Positions 27,201-33,138 of a stretch of 39,540 nucleotides of DNA are shown in pieces. The position numbers were made by a program, and so were the translations under genes. Under the pieces are notes generated by a model. The model did not search any database. It was given only the letters and a program-made list of their open reading frames with translations, and was not told the origin of the DNA. Source of the DNA: Prevotella sp. UBA3675. GTDB lineage: Bacteria; Bacteroidota; Bacteroidia; Bacteroidales; Bacteroidaceae. The stretch covers positions 16,570 through 56,109 of the forward strand of contig DFJI01000033.1 of the NCBI GenBank assembly GCA_002372235.1, read 5' to 3'. Numbering within the stretch: the first letter of the stretch is position 1; the number at the start of each line of letters is the position of its first letter.

Positions 27201-29442
27201 TGCCACAAAGGTGCGCATGCTGACAAACCAGCCCCAGATAGTAGATAACGAGAAGGGACTGCTGGTGGACTTCGAGATAGAGTCGTCGCAGTTGAACGGC
27301 GGTGACAAGACGATGGCTATGGGACAGAGCGTGGCAACCGACTTCGGCACCATCAAGGCAGGCACATCAACGCTGGCACAGTGGTGGCTCACGTCTTCGC
27401 TCACCGGTCACTTCACAAAGTACGATGTGCAGGCAACACACGTCACCTCCTACGATAATCCCGACCTGTCGCTCTTAGACCAGGTGAGCATCCACGAAAT
27501 GATACACCAGATAACGCTGCCCGGTGTCGATGGTACTACTGACGGCACCACCTCACCAGCTAACATCGGTTTCCTGGTGAACGACGAGTATGACTATCAC
27601 GACTATCCCGACCAGCTGTATAAGACAGACGGTACCACTGCCGCTGTAAGCGAGGCTGCAGGAGCGACATGGACAAAGCTCAATGATACTCGTTATCAGC
27701 TGAAGGTGACAACAAAGGCTGCCGGATGGGTCTATGGCAATATCAGTGACCCCACAGGCGGCACACATACGGTGAAGACCGTACAGCGTCAGAACGACAA
27801 TGCCTTCCTGCCTGTCACCAACTTCTGGCAGACCGACCGCACACTGGTCGATGCGATGGAGCCCATCTATGAGAATCTCGTACACTTTGCCGACGAGATG
27901 CCGCTGTCGGGTGAGACCTATATTGTTGAGTTCGAACCCAAACCAATCGACCCACTTGAGGTAACTGAATTCTCAGGTGTGCCCAGTGATGCTGCATATA
28001 CTCGTGAGGCGGTAGGCGAGGTGACCATTGCCTTCAACCGTCCCATCAATGAATCGACATTCACCAATGCCGACCTGAGGCTGATGCGTGCCGGTGAGAC
28101 GCTGGATGTGAGCGGGCTGACCATCGTGAAGGTGAACGAGCAGGCCTTTAAGGTCAACTTGAGCAGTCTGACAGACATGGATGGCTATTATCAGCTAACC
28201 GTTCAAACGGCCGATATCACCGATATGGATGGTATCAACGGCACTGGCGGCAAGCAGATAGGCTGGACACAGATAGAAGACGGCAAGGCTAACCTGACCA
28301 TGATAGTAGAGCCCGAAGATGCCGGCACTGTAACGCCAGGAACATCACGACAGGACTTCTTTGGAACGGTGGCTCTAACCGCCACACCAAACACTGGCTA
28401 TAAGTTCAGTGGATGGAAGGAGGCTGGCAAACTGCTCAGCGAAGAGAGCAGCTACACCTACACCATGATGGGACAGAAGACGGTGAAAGCCGTGTTCATG
28501 CCGCTGCGCTTCCCGGTTCTCGTGAAGTGGAACGCCAACCGCGGAACCGTGACAGGCGGTGGCGACGGCATGTTTGACTATAACAGCGAGGTAACACTGA
28601 AGGCTGAACCCAAGAACGGCTGCTACTTCGTGGGATGGAAGAAAACGGATAGCAACATCATCATCAGCGAAGAGCCGGAACTGACCTTCATCGTAAAGAG
28701 CGTGGGCAACGACTACGAGGCCGTGTTCAAGTTGATGGAAACGGTGAGCGTGATGCTCAGTGAGGATGCCGATGACAATACATCAGCCTTCGCTAACCCC
28801 CACGGCAAGTTCTTCATGGTGAGCAGTGACCGACAACTGAAGTCCTGGCAGTGGAATCCCGTTTGCTTTCCCTTCGACATCTCGGAGCAGGAAATCAACA
28901 AGATGTGGGGTTATGCCACAATGATTATCCGACTGAAGTCGGCAGAGAATGACGTGCTGAACTTTGAATACCAGTTCGACATCAAGGCGGGGGTGCCTTA
29001 TCTAATGAAACCTGAACGTACCGTCACGACGCCTAATTGGGAGATTAATGGAGACAATATCGTGGTGGCTCCGCAACCCATCACTGATGAGTATAACGGC
29101 TATCAGTTTATAGGTAACTATACCTCTCACACCTGGAATATCAACCGCGACGATAATAGAGTGGAGTATTACTATGGAGTCGGTTCGGGCAAGATCATTA
29201 AGGCCAAAGCCAATACTGCAGCCTTGAAGGGACTGCGAGCTTACTTCGTGTTGCCTTCAGGTGCCAATGCCCGTATCAGCATCGGCGAAGAGGTGACTGG
29301 TATTGAGGAAAAGGAACTGTTAGAGGAGATCATGGCTCCTGTCCACATCTACAACATGCAGGGCCAGTATTTGGGTTCGAAGCCCGAGTCATTGCCTCAT
29401 GGTCTATACATTATTAATGGTAAAAAACAAATTATCAAATGA
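21223..29442 (+). CDS. Giant modular surface protein (Calx-beta, CARDB, unknown core, Big_5, beta-grasp-like repeats)
   Basis: 2739 residues. A signal peptide (MKKHLISLISLILSFCATALA) is followed by: an Ig/cohesin-like start (~25-165); a CARDB-like domain (~170-285); four Calx-beta-like units separated by DDDxP/DNDTP junctions (~287-395, 396-495, 496-608, 609-715; see IDDDMP 392-397, HDDDMP from 493, YDNDTP from 607); CARDB from ~720 (PDLVITGMRVVTDNPTMGDS); more Ig-like domains to ~1390; a Gly/Ser/Pro linker ~1407-1450; an unrecognised Trp-rich core ~1460-1780; long beta domains to ~2240; a Big_5-like domain from ~2247; two InlB-type repeats at ~2358 and ~2430 (GTVTPG...YKFSGWKE; GTVTGG...YFVGWKK); and the C-terminal tail NMQGQYLG...HGLYIINGKKQ. 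It is probably a secreted adhesin or scaffold; function unknown. The next gene overlaps it by four bases. Confidence 0.85.
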   Translation: MKKHLISLISLILSFCATALAQEVNKLSIGDISCMKSVSVDMPFYLENTNPNIVAVQFQVTVPQDVSINTRSESAKMDYTRAANHQIRISSLGSHTYNVMVLSPNNTPFRANKGKIFSLETAVASGAALTEGETYPISISNVVISDSLGNNVMTAYNNGSITLEPCPDFTVSNIAITSGDVMPDGTMSLSWTINNIGSRDSQGGWREVINFISDVTGESLNITTMHYTAPLASGQQVNRTADIAVPRVPGFDGNFHVQIMVVPNSDSGESMEYQTNNTSLSADSYRMLKRLYLTLSYSDDDLVEPEGTMTNYCYLERSGFRTADETFTLTKTAGDSRVSAPASVTITGYNSMQYFNMEVVGDDQLNGDTVTVSYRADAAHGYEAVTASCNLIDDDMPSLTLTPSQINLTEPQEFTLTITSSHATTRDLKIQLSSEQASRFQMPAKVIMPKGETTITVNAQVIDDEMVQLPEEDVQISATAYRYNPGNTIVMLHDDDMPELTMTLDKTKVYEGDGRHAIYCTIKRLTKLDKKVNIRLSDSGDKDLYYSQTITMKKGQQEATIPIGVLDDDLSRGTREVTFTAAIYVSSCGCTIGAAAGGTMSETITIYDNDTPHFTLSTENGNMFEGQETEFTLGLTAASNGFNLPVSITCDIPEDVEIPDNVVMPAGQTKTTFKVKLKLNGTSNDSRRLTFTAKCASEASPFNTWGIGQITVMATDQTLPDLVITGMRVVTDNPTMGDSIIVETTIRNNGYSMIEAGVPITFVCEDNNQLRFTERDVMVLGQITQLDTLATVSVAGQHLLKAIINESGAVSEIDYLNNDYTTDLVLNPYFRATEVHTDQTRYNNRQSVSIWGSVAGSHPYNADVDVYIISDNNRYVVKTKTTADGHFSVSWKPEGNLAGHFIVGACTPAEQLTTEMTVFEMYGMRRYDSGFILKEFEVGECVDGYVDIINHGTLKLTDIRPTVNNMPGTATLTLDGVRTLKAGNHARVYFHLTGVKPSEGGDWETFVIRMESEEGARLEQKVYYYVYSATPVLKADVSDINTTMIKGKTREFPITLRNEGRAETGEIQVDLGNFDWLRSATPTKLPSLKQGEEATIVLLLTPTPSMSLNSITTGQLAITSANNSNITLPLYIETVSEETGLMVIDVVDEFTLNTEEAPHVEGATVSVMHPVTRKLLRQDVTNSNGLVTFALMPEGKYLVQVTHPRHSSWEQTVMVHPDRTIHQRAFISYSAITVEMHYEQTEIEDEYDIVTNVTYETNVPKAVVKLDMPEKIILEEIETPYMFYAYLTNVGLITAFDCTLQIPDEVNGYCFTPLIEGPWDILPQQTITVPVVITEASDAEEENDSRWTGPMYLPKRGQAYSAQGPRRIGTSIACGMGALARFFNRCEGIGDIESDVAAHMQLTKTCGGTGGLGDFLSSLGSPGSPSASGKETPGGGVSGTGGVTQTGTDAVACDPEMMDNSKKLLWNLTTSLPVIGYTLGWGTAINDVFENNDWWGVVGNLVNEIIPILSASDHNDLGFFVDWYAGIANNINTFFPDWADDMWAHLGRRKASVMVETGGVGSRYYHIEPTFIWTAENGEEKKGQYKDLMEYVSLQMTRNWRVLARGRERTNQTEALDAPLYFSDRYFSNPQPEVGNVEHADWMPSPMRAWSDNTVAPLYGYYHTLILLHEVFGEWGFMVMTKNEYKALADSLKHYVDNPEIPLDRHARSHIMDAFSESIGSKQFINVPSDYLNFDAPPAHYITDRFINTLRLERGETLPEGETNYIHMDVVEGCGKRLKQMLKIVNRAGYESEGEMLLDENQKLLDYLQRPRASICSSVKLQIEQKLTMTRQAVRGTLTVKNGSEYELMRDVKLRLRVTDAYGNVADSHIMEITTESMTGFTGNLDFNSGWTLAAGETGIAKILFIPTRYAAPEEPMQYTFAGTISFIDPFTGLEMTRDLEVERLTVNPSPVLDLTYFLQRDIFGDDAMTSDVVETIVPSQFTLLINNKGKGDATKVRMLTNQPQIVDNEKGLLVDFEIESSQLNGGDKTMAMGQSVATDFGTIKAGTSTLAQWWLTSSLTGHFTKYDVQATHVTSYDNPDLSLLDQVSIHEMIHQITLPGVDGTTDGTTSPANIGFLVNDEYDYHDYPDQLYKTDGTTAAVSEAAGATWTKLNDTRYQLKVTTKAAGWVYGNISDPTGGTHTVKTVQRQNDNAFLPVTNFWQTDRTLVDAMEPIYENLVHFADEMPLSGETYIVEFEPKPIDPLEVTEFSGVPSDAAYTREAVGEVTIAFNRPINESTFTNADLRLMRAGETLDVSGLTIVKVNEQAFKVNLSSLTDMDGYYQLTVQTADITDMDGINGTGGKQIGWTQIEDGKANLTMIVEPEDAGTVTPGTSRQDFFGTVALTATPNTGYKFSGWKEAGKLLSEESSYTYTMMGQKTVKAVFMPLRFPVLVKWNANRGTVTGGGDGMFDYNSEVTLKAEPKNGCYFVGWKKTDSNIIISEEPELTFIVKSVGNDYEAVFKLMETVSVMLSEDADDNTSAFANPHGKFFMVSSDRQLKSWQWNPVCFPFDISEQEINKMWGYATMIIRLKSAENDVLNFEYQFDIKAGVPYLMKPERTVTTPNWEINGDNIVVAPQPITDEYNGYQFIGNYTSHTWNINRDDNRVEYYYGVGSGKIIKAKANTAALKGLRAYFVLPSGANARISIGEEVTGIEEKELLEEIMAPVHIYNMQGQYLGSKPESLPHGLYIINGKKQIIK

Positions 29443-29624
29443 AAAAGACGGCATATATCACCCCAGAAATCCAGATTCACACCTTATGGTCGCATTGCAT
29501 GATAGTTATTGGCAGTGATGACGTGAAAGTAGGGCCAAGCAGTGGTGGCGATGAAGAGGAGGATGAAGACCCCAATGGTTCACGACGCAGTTACTTAGGC
29601 TCTTTTGATGACGAAGAATACTGA
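29439..29624 (+). CDS. Short acidic peptide, translationally coupled to the giant gene
   Basis: 61 residues, starting at an ATGA overlap with the giant gene's stop. The N-terminus MKKTAYITPEIQIHTLWSHC has the MKKxYIxPxI pattern that recurs in many uncharacterised 50-70-residue Bacteroidales ORFs. Then comes a short hydrophobic stretch (MIVIGS) and a Gly/acidic tail with SGGDEEEDEDPNGSRRSYLG and FDDEEY at the end. There is no classical signal peptide. In my experience such ORFs sit at the ends of operons for surface proteins and C10-type proteases; a role as pro-peptide, chaperone or secreted peptide is speculation. A hairpin terminator follows 18 bp after the stop. Confidence 0.7.
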   Translation: MKKTAYITPEIQIHTLWSHCMIVIGSDDVKVGPSSGGDEEEDEDPNGSRRSYLGSFDDEEY

Positions 29625-29642
29625 TAGTCCATTCCAACAAGA

Positions 29643-29670
29643 AGCCCTGAGTCAGAAATGATTCAGGGCT
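29643..29670 (+). terminator. Hairpin after the giant operon
   Basis: AGCCCTGA (29643-29650) and TCAGGGCT (29663-29670) form an 8-bp perfect stem with a 12-nt loop just after the peptide gene; no U-run follows. Confidence 0.55.
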
Positions 29671-29704
29671 ATCGCCCGTCCGCTGTTATGTAGAAAACCT
29701 GAAC

Positions 29705-30007
29705 TTGACAATATATGATAGCATCAGATTGAATGAGGCTATCGAGAAATTTGCTGTGGCATCAAGACAGAGAGGAATAAAGGTGGGGAGAAAAAACTCT
29801 CAACCGAAAATTGTACCTCAACAGACTTCTTTCAATCAAGCTCTTTCGAAAGCCCAGCAAATGACACCTGAAGATTTCAAAAAATACAAGTCAGAGTACA
29901 TTGACTATCTGGTTTCTCAACAGAGCAAGAAATATAAAGTCATCCCATGTGTTGAGCGGCTGGCTTATTCGTATAGCGACATGACAGAATACGCTTCTAT
30001 TTCCTGA
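29705..30007 (+). pseudogene. Unrecognised ORF fragment
   Basis: About 100 codons, open back to 29651 but without an ATG; TTG 29705 is the first plausible start. The content is helical and charged (LNEAIEKFAVASRQRGIKVG, MTPEDFKKYKSEYIDYLVSQ, PCVERLAYSYSDMTEYASIS). I do not recognise it. It stops within the 38-bp direct repeat, where another frame takes over, so it is probably the cut end of a gene of mobile-element origin. Confidence 0.35.
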
Positions 30008-30039
30008 CTTCGGCGATACGTCACCAAAACAGGGTTTTG
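30002..30039. repeat. 38-bp direct repeat, right copy
   Basis: Identical to 17390-17427. It marks the boundary between the unrecognised fragment ending at 30007 and the ATPase-tail fragment that begins inside it. Confidence 0.9.
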
Positions 30040-30446
30040 ACAAAGACTTGACGTTGGAGGACTGCATCTTGCTTGATGCTGTGCAGAAAGGACACCGACT
30101 GAATGAAACAGATGCCAAGAACCTATTGGAGCGTGGCTTGGTAGAGGGTGAATATCCAGACCTAACCATATCCCTCAGCATTGCAAGGCAAACGAAACAA
30201 TTGCCGGAATATACCAAGGTGAAAGGACTTGAACGTGACAAGATAAAACAGATGGCTTTGCAGTATATTCAGAATGCTGGAGAGGATGGCGCAAAGAAGA
30301 ACTCCTTATTAGATTATCTCAAAGATGTACTTCCCCAAAGAAACAGCCAAGAGCAAAACCTTCGTTTACTAGGGAATATCCTTAGTGAAATGAATACAGA
30401 AGGCTCTGTCGTTCTTAGAGGAAAGTTATGGTTTGCATGTAAATGA
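30003..30446 (+). pseudogene. C-terminal fragment of an AlbA_2/AAA_4-type ATP-binding protein
   Basis: The open frame runs from 29985, through the 38-bp repeat (PDFGDTSPKQGF), then DKDLTLEDCILLDAVQKGHR, later YPDLTISLSIARQTKQLPEY, AKKNSLLDYLKDVLPQRNSQ and the end GSVVLRGKLWFACK. The last ~100 residues resemble the winged-helix C-terminus of the divergent AAA_4 (RecG-like, Schlafen AlbA_2) proteins common in Bacteroides. The N-terminal AlbA_2 domain is absent and there is no ATG start, only TTG 30048. I read it as the surviving tail of a gene truncated at the repeat. Confidence 0.5.
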
Positions 30447-30582
30447 CTAGAAAATGACTAAAGAATGACTAGTAAACAAATAAATGACTAGAAAATGACT
30501 AATAACGACTCGAAAATGACTAATTGAAGGCTTCTAGTCGTAAAAGTAGTTATTTTTCGATAGTTTAGTCAAACTTTTAGTC
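30445..30582. promoter_or_regulatory. Cluster of GACTA direct and TAGTC inverted repeats
   Basis: GACTA at 30445, 30456, 30467, 30486, 30497 and 30518, plus GACTC at 30507, are spaced mostly 10-11 bp or twice that. TAGTC, the reverse complement, occurs at 30535, 30566 and 30578. Most forward copies sit in AAAATGACTA. The cluster fills the gap before the XRE regulator at 30603, so helix-turn-phased operator sites for that protein are the simplest reading. The first copy overlaps the stop of the ATPase tail. Confidence 0.6.
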
Positions 30583-30602
30583 GAAGTAAAAGACGAAAAA
30601 AT

Positions 30603-30884
30603 ATGATATTTGGAAAGAAAATAAGAGAGCTCAGAGATGAGCAAGGAGTGCTGCAACGACAGTTGGCTGCACTATTAGAGATTGATACGCCGATGTTCAG
30701 CAAGATAGAGCGAGGTGACAGACGGGCAAAGCGCGAACATGTAATCAAACTCGCAAAATACTTGCATCAGGACGAGAAGGAGATGCTTACATTATGGCTA
30801 GCAGACAAAGTACTCGATGCAGTAGGCGATGATGAACTTAGCAAGGATGCAATCGCTGTCGCCCAAGAACAGATTCAAAAGTGA
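30603..30884 (+). CDS. XRE-family regulator of the R-M controller type
   Basis: A 93-residue protein. Residues ~2-62 are a Cro/cI helix-turn-helix (FGKKIRELRDEQGVLQRQLA, LEIDTPMFSKIERGDRRAKR), followed by a helical tail. This exact type, with the IERGDRRAKRE recognition stretch and TLWLADKV, usually precedes DNA methyltransferase or type II restriction genes in Bacteroidetes. Here no methylase follows; the next 300 bp is debris and a terminator. It looks intact and may autoregulate through the GACTA/TAGTC cluster immediately upstream. Confidence 0.87.
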   Translation: MIFGKKIRELRDEQGVLQRQLAALLEIDTPMFSKIERGDRRAKREHVIKLAKYLHQDEKEMLTLWLADKVLDAVGDDELSKDAIAVAQEQIQK

Positions 30885-30894
30885 TAACGGCACA

Positions 30895-30929
30895 ACGGTA
30901 ATTTGGTGTTAACAACTGCAAATTGCCGT
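30895..30929 (+). terminator. Weak hairpin after the XRE gene
   Basis: ACGGTAATTT (30895-30904) and AAATTGCCGT (30920-30929) can pair over 10 positions including one G-T, 11 nt after the stop codon. There is no U-tract, so it may be only a processing or weak termination site. Confidence 0.35.
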
Positions 30930-30939
30930 TCCGTGATAA

Positions 30940-31193
30940 AAGAGTGAGCAAGTCTTCACCGTGGCTGTGGAGGGCGACTGCATGCCCAGTCGTACAAAAC
31001 AGAGCATTCATGCCAACGGCGAACAGATAGGTGATACGACAGCCACCGTATTCTATCAACAACCTGAATGGCATCAAGAGCCTGCATCTACCTACAGGCA
31101 CAAGCAATTTCTACGACCTGCAAGGCCGTAGCTGGAAAACTTCCATCCACAAAGGTATTTACATCAGGAACGGAAGAAAGTTTGTGTACAAAT
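30940..31193 (+). pseudogene. Orphan C-terminal end of a secreted protein (sorting tail), frameshifted
   Basis: From 30940 one frame reads VFTVAVEGDCMPSRTKQS and ANGEQIGDTTATVFYQQ, like the last beta strands of a secreted enzyme. Around 31049 the sense shifts by +1 into LPTGTSNFYDLQGRSWKTSI and HKGIYIRNGRKFVYK, ending at TAA 31193. This is the same tail found on the LRR protein, the giant protein and the rhamnogalacturonan lyase in this window. No start codon or body of the gene is present. It fills the otherwise gene-free stretch 30885-31226. Confidence 0.7.
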
Positions 31194-31196
31194 AAA

Positions 31197-31228
31197 AAGA
31201 GGAGAAGTGCCGACGCACTTCTCCTCTT
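31197..31228. terminator. Bidirectional terminator
   Basis: A perfect 14-bp inverted repeat (31197-31210 and 31215-31228) with a CGAC loop, A-rich on the left. It lies between the orphan tail's stop (31193) and the converging kinase-like gene's stop (31227), whose final codon it overlaps. Confidence 0.8.
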
Positions 31229-31856
31229 ACTCTATGCAGCTCATGATGAAATCGACTGCCCCATTCACGCCGAACTTTCGCACATTGAGCGAGAGGTCGT
31301 AGTTGCGTGCATCCTGCCACTCACTGCCAGTGAAAGTCTTGGTGTAGAGTTCACGCGAATAGTCGTTGTCAACAATCATCGCGCCTGCATCGCTCTCCGA
31401 GATGTTGTACTTGCGACCTATACGGTGCTTGCGACAATCGACATCGGCATGAATGAAAATCTTCAGGCTGTTGGGATGATCACGGAAAATGTGGAATCCG
31501 CAACGACCGATGATGACACACGACTCCTCGCTTGCAATCTTGCGAATGGCACGAGCCTGTGCCTCAAACAGCTGATGTGAGGTCTCATCTTGCTCCTGTC
31601 CGTTGTACTCGGCACCTGCCATGTACTGACGGTAGAAGTTGGTGAAGTCGTCGCGCCACAAGGGATTGCGCGCCTCAATACGTTCAACGGCCTCCTCAAC
31701 GGCACAGAAACGGCTGGCCACCTCATTTATGATCTGCTTGTCGAGCAATTTCACGTCTAAACGACGCGCCAGTTCTGCTCCAATCTCGTGTCCACCAGTG
31801 CCAAACTGACGGCTAATGGTGATAACAAATTTATCCTCCTTATTCATAAGCGTCAT
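31227..31856 (-). CDS. Cytidylate-kinase-like family protein
   Basis: A 209-residue P-loop protein of the cytidylate kinase-like group. The nucleotide-binding loop is ITISRQFGTGGHEIG at residues ~13-27. Further family signs are LLDKQIINEVASR near 37-50, SCVIIGRCGFHIFRD near 112-125 and YDLSLNVRKFGVNGAVDFIM at the C-terminus. Members are common in Bacteroidetes and Firmicutes alongside the true cmk and are predicted to phosphorylate a nucleotide or similar small molecule; the actual substrate is not known. ATG 31856 is the first in frame; ATG 31847 (MNKEDKFV) would also serve. It is a single gene on the minus strand with its own promoter. Confidence 0.88.
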   Translation of the reverse strand: MTLMNKEDKFVITISRQFGTGGHEIGAELARRLDVKLLDKQIINEVASRFCAVEEAVERIEARNPLWRDDFTNFYRQYMAGAEYNGQEQDETSHQLFEAQARAIRKIASEESCVIIGRCGFHIFRDHPNSLKIFIHADVDCRKHRIGRKYNISESDAGAMIVDNDYSRELYTKTFTGSEWQDARNYDLSLNVRKFGVNGAVDFIMSCIE

Positions 31857-31886
31857 TAGGTTTTAGGTCATTTCATATTTCAATGG

Positions 31887-31894
31887 CAAATATA
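31887..31894 (-). promoter_or_regulatory. -7 box of the kinase-like gene
   Basis: On the minus strand TATATTTG, exact consensus, 31 nt upstream of the ATG. It lies in the same 14-bp context as the GH2 promoter. Confidence 0.55.
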
Positions 31895-31995
31895 CAAATA
31901 AAAAGAGTAAAAAACGAAAAAAAAGTATCATTTTTTCTTTTTCGGCCTAAAAACGAGAAAAAAGATGCCGCTAAAAGCTGTTTTTTTGAAAATAA

Positions 31996-32026
31996 TTGGC
32001 CATTCGCTTTTTTTCTACTACCTTTG
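31996..32026 (+). promoter_or_regulatory. Promoter of the ROK kinase gene
   Basis: TTG at 31996-31998, a 20-nt spacer and TACCTTTG at 32019-32026 make the best complete Bacteroidetes promoter in the window, 50 nt before the ATG. AAAGGA at 32067-32072 precedes the start. Confidence 0.7.
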
Positions 32027-32076
32027 TAGCAGATTATCAGAACAATCATACTAACTTAACAAAATAAAAGGAATTT

Positions 32077-33063
32077 ATGAACTCACAACCAACTATGAAG
32101 CCATACGTCATTGGCTTAGACTTGGGGGGAACGAACTCAGTATTCGGCATCGTCGATGCACGCGGTGAGATTAAAGCTACTACTGCCATCAAGACAGGAG
32201 GCTACACTACAGCTGAAGCGTATGTGGATGCTGCCGTGGAAGCACTTCAACCCGTTATTGAGCAGGTGGGCGGACTGGAGACCATCAAGGCGATGGGCAT
32301 TGGTGCCCCGAACGCCAACTACTATAAGGGTACGATAGAGTTTGCGCCGAACCTGCCCTGGGCTCACGAAGGCATCGTGCCACTGGGACAAATGTTCAGC
32401 GACCGTCTGGGCGGCATACCTGTGGCAATGACCAATGATGCCAATGCGGCAGCACTGGGCGAGATGGTCTATGGCGTGGCCCGCGGCATGAAGAACTTCA
32501 TCGTCATCACGCTGGGAACGGGCGTAGGCTCGGGTATCGTGGCCAACGGTCAGCTGCTCTACGGCTGCGACGGTTTTGCCGGTGAACTGGGTCACGTGAC
32601 AATGGTGCGCGGTGAAGAAGGCCGCAGCTGCGGATGCGGTAGGAAAGGTTGTCTGGAGGCCTACTGCTCGGCCACGGGCGTGGCTCGCACGGCCCGTGAG
32701 ATGCTGGCCAACTCAGTCCGTCCCTCACTGTTGCGCAACATCAAGCCAGAGAACATCACCTCACTCGACGTATCAATAGCAGCAGGCAAGGGCGATGAAC
32801 TGGCCAACGAGATATTCCAGTTCACAGGCAAAATGCTGGGCGAGGCTTGTGCCGACTTTGCCGCTTTCTCTTCACCTGAGGCATTCATTTTCTTCGGTGG
32901 TCTGGTGAAGGCTGGCGAACTGATTATGAAGCCCATCCGCGAGGCATACGATGCCCACGTGATGCCCGTATTCCGTGGCAGGGCTCAGTTCCTGGTCAGC
33001 GGTCTCGATGGTGCATCGGCTGCGGTGCTGGGTGCTTCGGCTGTAGGCTGGGAGATTCAGTAA
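32077..33063 (+). CDS. ROK-family sugar kinase (glucokinase-like)
   Basis: 328 residues. The N-terminal phosphate loop GLDLGGTNSVFG covers residues 13-24 and the catalytic Asp121 lies in TNDANAAALGE. The second ATP-binding stretch ITLGTGVGSGIVANG is near 149-163, and the ROK zinc site combines H173 (in GELGH) with C185, C187 and C192 (SCGCGRKGCLEAY). These are all the elements of an active ROK hexokinase, most likely phosphorylating glucose or a related hexose in the cytoplasm. The length is normal. The rhamnogalacturonan lyase gene begins 75 bp downstream in the same direction with no obvious promoter or terminator between, so they may share a transcript, though ROK kinases are usually housekeeping in this group. 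Confidence 0.92.
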   Translation: MNSQPTMKPYVIGLDLGGTNSVFGIVDARGEIKATTAIKTGGYTTAEAYVDAAVEALQPVIEQVGGLETIKAMGIGAPNANYYKGTIEFAPNLPWAHEGIVPLGQMFSDRLGGIPVAMTNDANAAALGEMVYGVARGMKNFIVITLGTGVGSGIVANGQLLYGCDGFAGELGHVTMVRGEEGRSCGCGRKGCLEAYCSATGVARTAREMLANSVRPSLLRNIKPENITSLDVSIAAGKGDELANEIFQFTGKMLGEACADFAAFSSPEAFIFFGGLVKAGELIMKPIREAYDAHVMPVFRGRAQFLVSGLDGASAAVLGASAVGWEIQ

Positions 33064-33138
33064 GAACCTGTTACATTCGCTAAACTAGTCATTGAGCAAC
33101 ATTTTTATCATCATAAACTATTTTCAACCAAACCTATT

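Noticed and set aside
30445..30582. CRISPR-like array
   Set aside because: The repeated unit is only 5-10 bp, spacing is about one or two helical turns and orientation reverses; there are no cas genes.
31920..31990. Further copy of the 365-bp dispersed repeat upstream of the ROK kinase
   Set aside because: Only short A/T-rich stretches such as CCTAAAA and ATGCCGC agree; too little to call homology.
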